DNA from: Rhodopirellula europaea 6C
Lineage (GTDB): Bacteria > Planctomycetota > Planctomycetia > Pirellulales > Pirellulaceae
Direction of reading: 5' to 3'
Assembly (NCBI RefSeq): GCF_000338295.1
Contig: NZ_ANMO01000113.1
Location: forward strand, 1-64,000
Length of the DNA stretch: 64,000 nucleotides
Of this stretch, positions 8,341 through 17,300 are shown piece after piece. The position numbers and the translations under genes are program-made. The notes beneath the pieces were generated by a model. That model worked only from the letters and a program-made list of their open reading frames with translations, was not told the DNA's origin and did no database searches. Each line of letters begins with the position of its first letter. Position 1 is the stretch's first letter.

Positions 8341-9606
8341 TCAGTTCCGAAGGTCGGCAAGCGTCTTCAACTCGGCTTCCGAGAGGGCCCGATCAAACAC
8401 GCTGACGCCGCCGATCCATCCGGTGAAGCCGACACTGCGACTGCTGTGAATCACTCGCCCAATCGTGAACGGCCCGCCTTGTTCTGCATCCGGCGGTGAA
8501 TAAATGCCGTGCGGGTACCACCAAGGGTTCAATCGCAAGCCAACAAGGGTTCGGTCGGTCTCAACCCATTCACCGTTTTCATCTTTCTCCAGCGTCACAA
8601 CAACTTCTGTGTAGCGGTAGCGGCGACGTTCAACGCGATGGTTCTCGTCCTCACGCAAGACTTCCGTCTCAGACACCTCACCTTCCGGCGGGCTGTAGTA
8701 CTGGGCCTTCGGAAAGTCGCTGTCTTGCCCCTCCTGCATCCCAGGCGTCCGAGCGTAGTGCCCCTGCATGTAGGCGTTGTGGGCATACGACAGCAAATTG
8801 TTCGATTTGGGATTCTTGAGCCAGCGTTCACCGGACTCTCCATTCAGCCAACCAGTGATTTCGTCCTTCTGATCGTCGAAAGTCATCGCAAAGCACTGCC
8901 AGGATGCAGCGAGCTGTTCTGCGGGAACGTCCGCATTCACGGCCGGAGCTACCCTCAACGAATTGCATTTGTGCAACGCATACTTGTTCAGGAACGAGCT
9001 AGCACCGTTTTCAGAGATGTGTCCGCACGCGCTGCCAGGTCGATTCAGCCCCGCAAACAACGCGTATTGCCGCTGTCCGCGTTCGACCTTTTGGATGGAA
9101 GCTGTGGACGATTGTTTGAGGTCCGTCCCTTCGTGCCAGATCCCTGCCAGTGCATGGTTGCCGCTTTCTCGAATCGCCCAGACAACAACGGTCACCGATT
9201 TCCCGTCACCTTTGATGTCAAGCGGCGTGTCATGCAGCCGCGTCCTGGGGACAAACAGAAATGGCCGAAAGTTCGGATCGGATTCTTCGCGAATACGAAT
9301 TGCTTGTCCAAATGGACCATCATTCAACAGCGGAAAGTCAGCGTAGGTGGCTTCCCTCCCTTCGCCCCAGTAGTCTCGCACATAGTTCGCGGCATCCAAG
9401 GGATAGTTGCTGGGCGACCCAACCGGCACGTGAGCGACAAAACGCTCATTCCCGGAAGATTCACGCAGGTCGAAGTCCCAAAATGCAACCAGCCCTGGCG
9501 TGTTGCGAACAACATCACGGTTGGCGGATGGTTCAAACGCAGAAAGGGTTCCCATCGAGACCGCCAACGCGATGGCTGCGGTGAATGCAAGGTAAGAGCG
9601 CGGCAT
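8341..9606 (-). CDS. Secreted LamG-like (concanavalin A-like) domain protein
   Basis: This 421-residue protein has a signal peptide (MPRSYLAFTAAIALAVSMG, probable cleavage after LSA). The start at 9606 places the signal at the N-terminus. The opening TPGLVAFWDFD and the closing VGFTGWIGGVSVFDRALSEAELKTL are typical of LamG/concanavalin A-like lectin folds common in planctomycetes, where they often occur as carbohydrate-binding or cell-surface domains. The middle contains WAIRESGNHALAGIWHEG and a charged stretch near ETEVLREDENHRVERRR. No catalytic motif was identified. It ends 114 bases upstream of the start of the L12-like gene. Confidence 0.7.
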   Translation of the reverse strand: MPRSYLAFTAAIALAVSMGTLSAFEPSANRDVVRNTPGLVAFWDFDLRESSGNERFVAHVPVGSPSNYPLDAANYVRDYWGEGREATYADFPLLNDGPFGQAIRIREESDPNFRPFLFVPRTRLHDTPLDIKGDGKSVTVVVWAIRESGNHALAGIWHEGTDLKQSSTASIQKVERGQRQYALFAGLNRPGSACGHISENGASSFLNKYALHKCNSLRVAPAVNADVPAEQLAASWQCFAMTFDDQKDEITGWLNGESGERWLKNPKSNNLLSYAHNAYMQGHYARTPGMQEGQDSDFPKAQYYSPPEGEVSETEVLREDENHRVERRRYRYTEVVVTLEKDENGEWVETDRTLVGLRLNPWWYPHGIYSPPDAEQGGPFTIGRVIHSSRSVGFTGWIGGVSVFDRALSEAELKTLADLRN

Positions 9607-9796
9607 GGATAGTTCCTGCGGTGATTCAAAGACCATGTTTTCATGACGACATCGTCGGTTGATCGCCATTCACAACGAATGCGACCACCGCCAATCGAAG
9701 ACACTGCTGGCTATTCGGTTTTGGGCGTCCAACTAAATGGCATGACAATCCAAACTGCCGAAGTTTGCCGCCGAATGAATTGCAAAATAAACAGCC

Positions 9797-10003
9797 TCAA
9801 TTCGATGTCCGTTTCAATTGATTGATGACAACCATCCCCGATCGTGCTCGCTCGTCATTAGGAGCCAACGACAAGGCAGTGGCGAAATGCTCCGCCGCTC
9901 GGTCGAATTGTTTTCTGCTCAGCAGCGCGTGGGCAAGATTGAGATGAGTATCAACATCGTTTGGAAATTCAGCCAAAACTCGCTCGTACAATTCGATCGC
10001 CAT
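9797..10003 (-). pseudogene. Out-of-frame C-terminal TPR segment of the SGNH-TPR gene
   Basis: This frame encodes MAIELYERVLAEFPND, then HLNLAHALLSRKQFDRAAEHFATALSLAPNDERA, which is a clear pair of TPR helices. It is the natural continuation of the TPR array of the gene at 9919-11805, which is in another frame. Restoring one base in the A5 run (T5 on the given strand, 10008-10012) joins ASVGIGK to QMAIELYERV. It is either the detached end of a frameshifted gene, a programmed slip, or an assembly error. It is unlikely to be an independent gene. Confidence 0.75.
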
Positions 10004-11805
10004 CTGGTTTTTCCGATCCCCACACTGGCCTCCGCCAGAGCGAACACGACATCCATGTCACTCGGATTGTGTTCATGGCATTTTTGTAATTCACCGTACG
10101 CGGACTCAAAGTCGCTCACTCCTAGATGAGCGATCGCAAGTTGAAAGCGAGCGGACCAATGTCGCGGATCTGTTTCCGGCCATCCGAGCGTTGCGATGCT
10201 AAACATTTCGCGAGCAGAATCATCTTCTCCCAATTCCAGCAAAAGCAAGCCGTAACGTTGCACGCCGCGAAAGTACGTTGGGTAGGCATTGACGCCTTTT
10301 TCAAATTCAACCACCGCTTCGTCGATTCGCCCGGTCCACCGGAGGCAATCGGCCAAAATGAATTGGCTCTCGGCATCACCACCTAGCAATTCAATCGCGT
10401 CCCGAGCCCGCGGCGCCGCGACCTGAAACTTCCCAGCCCAGTGCATCACCTTCGCCAAGTTTCGCATCGCGATTCCTTGCGTAGTTCGATCGATGCGGCC
10501 AAGGATCGCTCGATTCACATCTTCGACCGTCTCGCGAGACAATTCTTTCAGTGCGATCGATTCTGCGGCCAACCAACCCGCATTGTGCATTTCCGAGATC
10601 AGCCAGCGGGACAATTGACGATGCGCATCAATGGTCGGGTGCACATGATCGAGGAAATATTCTTCGCCCAAGATTTCATGCCCGTGTTCGTCGCGGCAAA
10701 GGTTGCGAAGATCCGATTCGAAATCCAAAACGCGAACATCATCCGATTCGGGCACTTCGCGAATGTACTGGGCGAAATCGCTCGGGGCACGAAGTGGGCA
10801 AATGTCCTGATCGATCGCTAACCGAAACGCCTTGCGTGCCGTCTCGAAATCACCGGTATTAAAAGCTCGCTGGCCAGTTTCAAACGAATCATCCGCTGGA
10901 TCCGCCTTGAAGGGGCTGCAATCCTTCTCGTTGGATGCTGGAACGACGAACAATATTTTCGCGTTCGCGGATTGAGCGATGGAGATCATGCGTCGAACAT
11001 TGAATCGAAAATGCTTGCGAACATTGTTGCTCCATTCCTCATCGCGAACATAGTCCGACGGTCCAACCGTGTGGTTCAGACGTTCGTCCACTTCAGCGGC
11101 CAAACCGATCGAGTTTGAGTCGGATTTCGGTGGACGCTTTTTGCGCACAAGGGAATCGATCACCCGATACGTTCGGGTCTTGTTCAACCATCCCGTCAAC
11201 CAAAGTTGAGCCTGGGACTGGTCAAAGAAGTCCGCGTACGTTCGCCGCTCGAGAAACTCGTTCTGACCGGTGTAAACGATGAACAAATCGGGCTCGTACT
11301 CAGCCAACTCTTCCATCACCGCCGCGACGCGGTAACTGGCGTAGCTGACCCCACCCGCGTTGAAGACTTCATGGTTCGTGTCTGCATCAACACGAGGCAA
11401 CCATTCTCGCAACCATCCCGCAAATGACGTGTTGTCGTCGTAGGGTCGCCCGAACGTGGTTGATCCACCGAGGCAAAAGATCCTCTGCGTGTTCGCTGGT
11501 TTGTTCAGCGGAAAGCGTTGGTCGTTGAACCAGACCAGCTTGTTTTCCGCGGTTCGCATCCAGACTTTGCCGTCTTCATCGACGTGGCGTTCCAACAACG
11601 GAACCTGTTTCGAAAACCCCATCATCGGGTCCGCTTGATCGGTCGATTGGGCAACGCCGATTAGCGTCAGGGCTAGCTCGATCGCCACCAATCCCAGCAC
11701 GGTCGTCATGAGACCAAAGCAGGCCTTTTTGGTCCTGCTGAGCGAGTTCGAGTTCTGCTGACGTGTTGCATGGCCGGGAGAGGTCTTGCGGGAGTTTGTG
11801 GTCAT
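9919..11805 (-). CDS. Membrane-anchored SGNH hydrolase-like protein with TPR repeats, frameshifted
   Basis: The start at 11805 overlaps the stop of the upstream sulfatase gene by ATGA, implying translational coupling. A membrane segment lies at residues 28-50. An SGNH/GDSL-like domain follows, with GGSTTFG (Ser115), VYTGQNEF and LDHVHP as the expected Ser, Asn and Asp-His blocks. The C-terminal third is TPR-like (FQLAIAHLGVSDFESAYGELQKC and VFALAEASVGIGK). After residue G-K at about 10013 the frame runs into unrelated sequence (TRWRSNCTSE and on) and stops at 9919, while the TPR continues in another frame to 9797. Related proteins act on acyl or glycan esters; the substrate here is unknown. 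The domain assignment is firm and the 3' end uncertain. Confidence 0.75.
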   Translation of the reverse strand: MTTNSRKTSPGHATRQQNSNSLSRTKKACFGLMTTVLGLVAIELALTLIGVAQSTDQADPMMGFSKQVPLLERHVDEDGKVWMRTAENKLVWFNDQRFPLNKPANTQRIFCLGGSTTFGRPYDDNTSFAGWLREWLPRVDADTNHEVFNAGGVSYASYRVAAVMEELAEYEPDLFIVYTGQNEFLERRTYADFFDQSQAQLWLTGWLNKTRTYRVIDSLVRKKRPPKSDSNSIGLAAEVDERLNHTVGPSDYVRDEEWSNNVRKHFRFNVRRMISIAQSANAKILFVVPASNEKDCSPFKADPADDSFETGQRAFNTGDFETARKAFRLAIDQDICPLRAPSDFAQYIREVPESDDVRVLDFESDLRNLCRDEHGHEILGEEYFLDHVHPTIDAHRQLSRWLISEMHNAGWLAAESIALKELSRETVEDVNRAILGRIDRTTQGIAMRNLAKVMHWAGKFQVAAPRARDAIELLGGDAESQFILADCLRWTGRIDEAVVEFEKGVNAYPTYFRGVQRYGLLLLELGEDDSAREMFSIATLGWPETDPRHWSARFQLAIAHLGVSDFESAYGELQKCHEHNPSDMDVVFALAEASVGIGKTRWRSNCTSEFWLNFQTMLILISILPTRC

Positions 11806-13268
11806 AGCCCCGTAGCAGATTGTTCGCACCAAGCGTGCAATTGCGGCAAGAACGATTGATAGGCAGGATCGGAAGCCACGTTCCGAGTCGCTCCCGGATC
11901 ATTGTCGAGATCGATCAAGACGATGTCTTCGAGTTTGCCGGTCTTGCTCGACACATATTCCGTGTAGCGAAACCGCTCCGTGCGAATGCTGGTTCCAAGC
12001 ACCGGCCCAACGCCTGGTTTGGATTTCTTGTATTGGCTGAACGCCGCCGGACGAACCGACAGTTCGGGATCACGGACCACTCCCGCGATGCTCTTGCCTT
12101 GGCAATGTTCCGGAACCGGCACTCCGGTCAGCTCGCACAAGGTTGGGAACACGTCCACCAATTCCACCAACGATTTTGTTCCACCGGCAGGTACGCCCGG
12201 CGCGGACACGATCAACGGGACTCGCGTTGCGATTTCATAGTTGGTGTGTTTGCACCAATCGCCAAAATCGCCGACGTACCAACCATGGTCGCCCCACAAC
12301 ACGACAATCGTGTTCTCGCGTTGCCCGTTGGATTCGAGAGCGTCCAGCACCTTGCCAACTTGTGCGTCCATGTAACTGACCGCGGCCCGGTAACCATGGA
12401 TCAGCTCACGAGTTTTGTCGTCGTCGAGCATCTTCGTTTTCGCGGGGATGTCGGCGTAGTTCTTCAGCTCTCCCCAACTCGATCGAGCGTACGGCAAACC
12501 ATCAATCACATCTTCGCGAGAAGGAATTTCAATGGCGTCGCGGTCGTAGAAGTCCCAGTACTTGCCCGGTGCATTGAACGGCAGGTGTGGCTTCAAGAAT
12601 CCAACGGCCAAGAAAAACGGTTTGTCTTGCGTGGCAAAGCGTTCCAACATCGCAACCGCTCGCTCGGCGTCGTGCCCATCGGCGTAAGCATTGTCCGGGA
12701 CATCGCCGCCGTTTTCGATCGATGGTCCCGGCTTCTCGCTCGAGTTGGCCGGATTGCGTTTGCGAGGCAGTTCCTGGACGTAGCCTTTTCCCTTGCCGCG
12801 ATCTCGCGGTGCCCACTCGTTGGCATCGACGGTCCAGGCCGCCGCATCGTCGCTGGCGCTGTGGTAGACCTTGCCGAGAAACACCGTTTCGTAGCCGTTG
12901 CGAGACAGGTGTTGCGGCAGCGTCAGCACGTCGGGCATCTTCGACCGCAGCAGCGTTTTGAAGTTCCAGCACTGCGTCGTTTCCGGACGGCAACCGCTCA
13001 TCAAACTGGCTCGCGAGGCACCACAAACGGCGACCTGGCAATACGTACGGTCAAACCGCATGCCTGATGCGGCTAAGCGATCGATGTTCGGGGAGTGCAT
13101 ATACGATTTGCCGTAGCAACCAAGTTCCGGTCGCAAATCATCGACCGCGATCATCAAAACGTTGAGCGGTTTGGATGGCGAGGCTTCTTGAGCCGACGCA
13201 TCAAGCGGAATCGAACAGACGAGGCAAGCCAAGCCGTAAAACAGATGGCGGGGTCGGAGCGTGTGCAT
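11802..13268 (-). CDS. Iduronate-2-sulfatase-like sulfatase
   Basis: This 488-residue exported sulfatase should hydrolyse sulfate esters of polysaccharides, a common planctomycete activity. A signal peptide covers residues 1-27 (cleavage after SAQ). VLMIAVDDLRPELGCYG provides metal ligands. CGASR at residues 82-86 is the C-x-A-S-R motif whose Cys82 must be converted to formylglycine. FLKPHLPFNAP and WGDHGWYVGDFGDWCKHTNYE place it in the iduronate-2-sulfatase-like branch. The start at 13268 puts the signal at the N-terminus; the frame stays open upstream without homology. The stop overlaps the next gene by 4 bases, so the two are probably co-translated. Confidence 0.9.
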   Translation of the reverse strand: MHTLRPRHLFYGLACLVCSIPLDASAQEASPSKPLNVLMIAVDDLRPELGCYGKSYMHSPNIDRLAASGMRFDRTYCQVAVCGASRASLMSGCRPETTQCWNFKTLLRSKMPDVLTLPQHLSRNGYETVFLGKVYHSASDDAAAWTVDANEWAPRDRGKGKGYVQELPRKRNPANSSEKPGPSIENGGDVPDNAYADGHDAERAVAMLERFATQDKPFFLAVGFLKPHLPFNAPGKYWDFYDRDAIEIPSREDVIDGLPYARSSWGELKNYADIPAKTKMLDDDKTRELIHGYRAAVSYMDAQVGKVLDALESNGQRENTIVVLWGDHGWYVGDFGDWCKHTNYEIATRVPLIVSAPGVPAGGTKSLVELVDVFPTLCELTGVPVPEHCQGKSIAGVVRDPELSVRPAAFSQYKKSKPGVGPVLGTSIRTERFRYTEYVSSKTGKLEDIVLIDLDNDPGATRNVASDPAYQSFLPQLHAWCEQSATGL

Positions 13269-13455
13269 GGTGGGAATCGGGATGGGGGAAATCGTTGAGG
13301 GGTTCCCGTTATAGCTGAATCCACAATAGGTTGTGGGTGACCGGGCGAATGCGCAGCGTGGGGCGTTGGCGTGACGGGGTGTTTTGTTACAACTCGCCCC
13401 CGGCGGTAAGGCTCCCAGACGGCGAAGTTTACACGCATTTTGGAATGAATATTTG

Positions 13456-14235
13456 ATGACGTCGAATGACGCCCTTTGTCGAATCAGTCCCGCTTCGGAG
13501 TCGAAGACGCACCTGTTGTGGGTGCCGCATGCCGGCGGTGCGACCGCTCCGCTGTTCAAACAATTTCGCAGTCTGACAACGTCGCGAAATGCTCCGAGTT
13601 CCATCCACTTGTGGGCCGTTCGGATGGCCGGGCGTGAGTCCCGTTTCTCGGATCCACTTGAAACCGACATGGACTCGTTGGTTGAATCGATCGCGACCGA
13701 AACGGAACGAACCTTTGCTGGTGACGACACGTTGGTGCTGGCGGGACACAGCCTGGGTGCGTTGATCGCGTATCGGTTGGCGATTCAGTTGCTGGAACGC
13801 TCCGGTGATCAAACACCCGTAAAAGGTTTGATCGTGATGGGAGCCTCGCCGCCCAACCAATGGACGCAGAACCGCGACTGGTTGGACTGGGACGACGACG
13901 CGTTCGCGGAAGAACTCGACCGTCGCTATGGCGGTTTGCCAGCCGGTTTGAAACAGCATCCCGACGCGCTCGCGATGTTCTTGCCCATCGTGCGTGCGGA
14001 TCTAAAACTGGCACGTGGAGTCGCGACCGTTGAGCACCCGACCATCCCCGTTCCCATTCGGGCTCTCGCCGGGGCGGAAGACCATGTTGCCAACCGAGCC
14101 AAGATGCAAGGCTGGCAAGCGCTCACGTCGGCCGGGTTCTCTCTGCGAGTGTTGCCGGGGGATCATTTCTTTCCCGTGGCAAATCTCAGCAAGGTATTGC
14201 TGACCGCGGAGACGCTGAGCGGGGACGGCGGTTGA
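13456..14235 (+). CDS. Type II thioesterase (alpha/beta hydrolase)
   Basis: The 259-residue protein resembles GrsT-type thioesterases that remove stalled acyl groups from carrier proteins of polyketide and nonribosomal peptide synthases. It shows WVPHAGGA near the N-terminus, the nucleophile elbow GHSLGA (Ser99), AGAEDHVA with the expected acid and GDHFF with the catalytic histidine. The start at 13456 precedes the conserved region by about 20 residues. An acyl-AMP ligase with a carrier domain lies 11 kb to the left, but no synthase is adjacent. It converges with the S9 peptidase gene, separated by three palindromic repeats. Confidence 0.85.
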   Translation: MTSNDALCRISPASESKTHLLWVPHAGGATAPLFKQFRSLTTSRNAPSSIHLWAVRMAGRESRFSDPLETDMDSLVESIATETERTFAGDDTLVLAGHSLGALIAYRLAIQLLERSGDQTPVKGLIVMGASPPNQWTQNRDWLDWDDDAFAEELDRRYGGLPAGLKQHPDALAMFLPIVRADLKLARGVATVEHPTIPVPIRALAGAEDHVANRAKMQGWQALTSAGFSLRVLPGDHFFPVANLSKVLLTAETLSGDGG

Positions 14236-14245
14236 GAACCAAGAT

Positions 14246-14350
14246 CGACGGTCTAGAAGACCATCGTACGTAGGAAGCGGTCTCGACGGTCTTGGAAAGA
14301 CCATCGTACGGAGATTGCTGCCTCGACGGTCTTGGAAGACCATCGTACGG
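14246..14350. repeat. Three tandem palindromic repeats between convergent genes
   Basis: Copies at about 14246-14270, 14284-14310 and 14322-14350 read CGACGGTCT, then TGGA or AGA, then AGACCATCGTACG. The inner GGTCT/AGACC arms form a hairpin and the outer CGTACG is itself palindromic. Spacing is about 38 bases. In reverse complement they share CGTACGATGG, TTCC and CCGTCGA with the pair at 20004-20190, so these are one family. Their position between two gene ends suggests a role in termination or mRNA protection, or passive accumulation. Confidence 0.85.
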
Positions 14351-14352
14351 CG

Positions 14353-17300
14353 TCAGTTGAATTTCCAGCGTGGTGGTTCGTCTCTTTGAAGCGGTTCTTG
14401 CTTCAATACCTGACGCAACATGGCGATGGGCAACATTCCGGCTTCCATGATCGAATCGTGGAAGTCACGTTCGGTCATCTCGCCCGACAAAACCATCTCA
14501 CGGTGCAATTGACGGATCTGCAAAGCACCGAGCATGTACGCGGCTTGATACAGCGGCGGGTAGCTCGGACCGATGCTGCGTCGAACTTCCGCGGTCGCGT
14601 TGCGTCGTTCAAACCCAACGTTGTCGACCAAGAAATCGACGCACTGATCCGGTGAAAAACGCCCCAGGTGAAAGTTCAACGAAAAGATGATTCGTGCACA
14701 CCGGTGGGCTCGCCAAACCAGCATCCCCATGCGTTCTTCGGGAGTGCGAGCGAACCCATCGTCATACAGTTTCAGTTCCCAATAGACGGCCAATCCTTCC
14801 AACCAGAACGGCGTGCTCATCGTGCGACGGTGAGGTTGGAACCGCTCATTGCTGTACATCTGCAAGTGGTGACCGGGAATCAACTCGTGGTGCACCGTCG
14901 CGCGAGCGTATCCGATGTTGTTTCCTCGCAAGCTTTGGCGTTTGTCACTCGGTGACATCTCCGAAGTCGGGAATGAAACGCTGATCACTTCGCCACCGGT
15001 GAAGAATGGATTCACCTTTTGTCGCTCGGGAGTCATCATGATCATCCGCCAGCAATAATCGGCGAACGGTGGGACCGTGATCCAGTCACGTTTACGCAAC
15101 CATTCGACCGATTGGTCAGCCATCTTGCCGATCAAAACCGGCTGTTGGCCCGGTGCCACGTGGTGATTCTTCATCCGTTCCACCGCGGCTTTCCAGTCAT
15201 CGCCCAAACCCATGTCTTGAGCAACGCGAACCATTTCGGATCGCACAATCGCGTATTCCTGCTCGGCCAATTCGATCAGTTCCTCAGGCGAATGATCGAT
15301 GAACTGACGCCGCAATTCCAACTCGATTCGTTCCCGGCCAACCGGCGTGCCGGACAAATCCTTTTCGACCGATGAGGTTGCCGGAGCAAGCTTTTCACCG
15401 GACTCTTCGATTCGCTTGCGTTCCAATCGTGTTTCGACCTCAGCGGTCAAAAGATGCCAATCGACTTGATCGTCCAGAGACCATTCCTCGAACGGTTTGC
15501 CATCCAATTTCAAAGCCGCCAACTCCTCTTTCCACTGTGGCAACTGTGCCGCCTTCTTTTCACGATCGCGACCGCGACGAGTGAAACGCCGAACGATCGA
15601 TGGCATCCAAGTCGCTTCTCGTTGCGACCATGTTTCGATTGGCGGATACGCTTCGCCGAACACGAACGTTTCCGCAGGCGACGGCAATTCAATGGAATCG
15701 CTGGCGACTCGTTTGGACAGTTTTTCCGTCAGTGATTCGTCAACCGTCAGGCCTTCTTTCCATGCCCGAAGTTTGCTGCCGGTTTCCTTGGCCAAATCGA
15801 GCACCCACCAATTGAAATCGGGGTGATAGCCTTCGTAGAACGTTTGCCAAGATTGGTACGCGTCTAACAAGTCATCCGCGGCGTCCATGACCGGTTGGCT
15901 GACGGCGACCGTTTTATCCTTGTCTTTCTGTTGGGATGAATCCAGCGTTTTGCTGAGCGTTTCCATCTCAGCCGCCATCGCTTGTCCATCCAATGGCTTC
16001 ACTCGATTGGAAAGATCCGTCAGCGAGATCAATTGATCGGTGAAGGGAGCCAACTCGCGGAGTTCTTCCGACGACGCAACAAGCGTTTTCAGTTGTTTCC
16101 TTTCATCACCGACAGCCGCAAGGAGTTCGTGAGCAACTTCCGCGTCCGCGTCGCTCAACGCGGCATCGCCTTCGGCACCGATTGCCGTCTGCAATTGGCT
16201 TTCCCAAGCAGCCAAAAACGCGGCGGTTTGCGACAGACGTTCTTCCGCCACGCGAACTGGCAAACGACGTTTCAGCGTTTCCAGGTCAGTTTGGTAGTGA
16301 TTTTGAATGTCCATCCAAGCGATCTGTGGTTGCAGTTTTTCCGAGTCGATCAACACGGTGGCAACTTCTTCGGATGGCTCACTGGAATCAGAGGTCGATT
16401 TGTCGATCTCCTTCCCGGGTTCTAGCTTTTCGATGAAGAAGTCCAACGTTCGTCGCTTGCCGTACTTCCCGCCGTCACTGTGCCCCACGTTCGGCATGAC
16501 CAGCATGTCGAAGTCCTTGCCCGCTTTGATCAATGCGTCCGCGAAACGCAGCGTGGATTCCGGTGGCACGTTCGTGTCGAGCTCGCCGACGATCAAAAAC
16601 AGATCGCCGATCAGGTTGGCCGCGTTGTCGATGTTGCTGCACTCGGAATAGTGATCGCCGACGGGATAGCCCATCCACTGTTCATTCCAAGAGGCTTTGT
16701 CCATTCGGTTGTCGTGGCAACCACAAGCCGCCACGCCAGCGTCATAGAAATCGCCGTGGAACAACAACGCGGATCCGGTGTTTTGGCCACCAGCCGACGT
16801 TCCGAAGATGCCCACTCGTTCCAAATCCATCGCCGGATGCTCTATCGCGAGAGCCTTCATCCAGGCGATGCGATCGGGGAAACCTGCATCCTTCAGGTTG
16901 TGCCAACACACATCATGGAAGGCTTTGGATCGGTTGGCGGTCCCCATGCCGTCGATCTGCACAACGATGAAACCAGCGTTCAAATAGTCACGGTGCCAAG
17001 GTGCCGAACGGAACGATTTGGGAACGTGTGAATCGTGAGGTCCGGCGTAGATGTACTCGACAACGGGATACTTTTTGTCAGCGGCGGGATCGTAGTCCTC
17101 GGGGAAACACGCCAATCCCCAGATGTCGGTTTCGCCGTCCCGGCCCTTGGCAGAAAAGACTTGCGGCAAGTTCAGCTCGGCATCGTCGGGCGTGACCGTT
17201 GCTTTGGCCAGCGTTTGAATCAGTTTGCCATCAGCGGAACGAAGCTCGTGAACGGGCAACGAATCAACCCGCGAATGAGTGACCACCAAACGACTTCGAT

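Noticed and set aside
8341-9669. Longer start of the LamG-like gene at 9669
   Set aside because: The additional 21 residues lack similarity and would bury the signal peptide.
11802-13730. Sulfatase start far upstream at 13730
   Set aside because: The extension has no similarity, and the start at 13268 gives a proper signal peptide.
14246-14350. Simple terminators only
   Set aside because: No T runs follow and the copies match the 20004-20190 family, so a mobile repeat family is a better explanation, though termination is not excluded.
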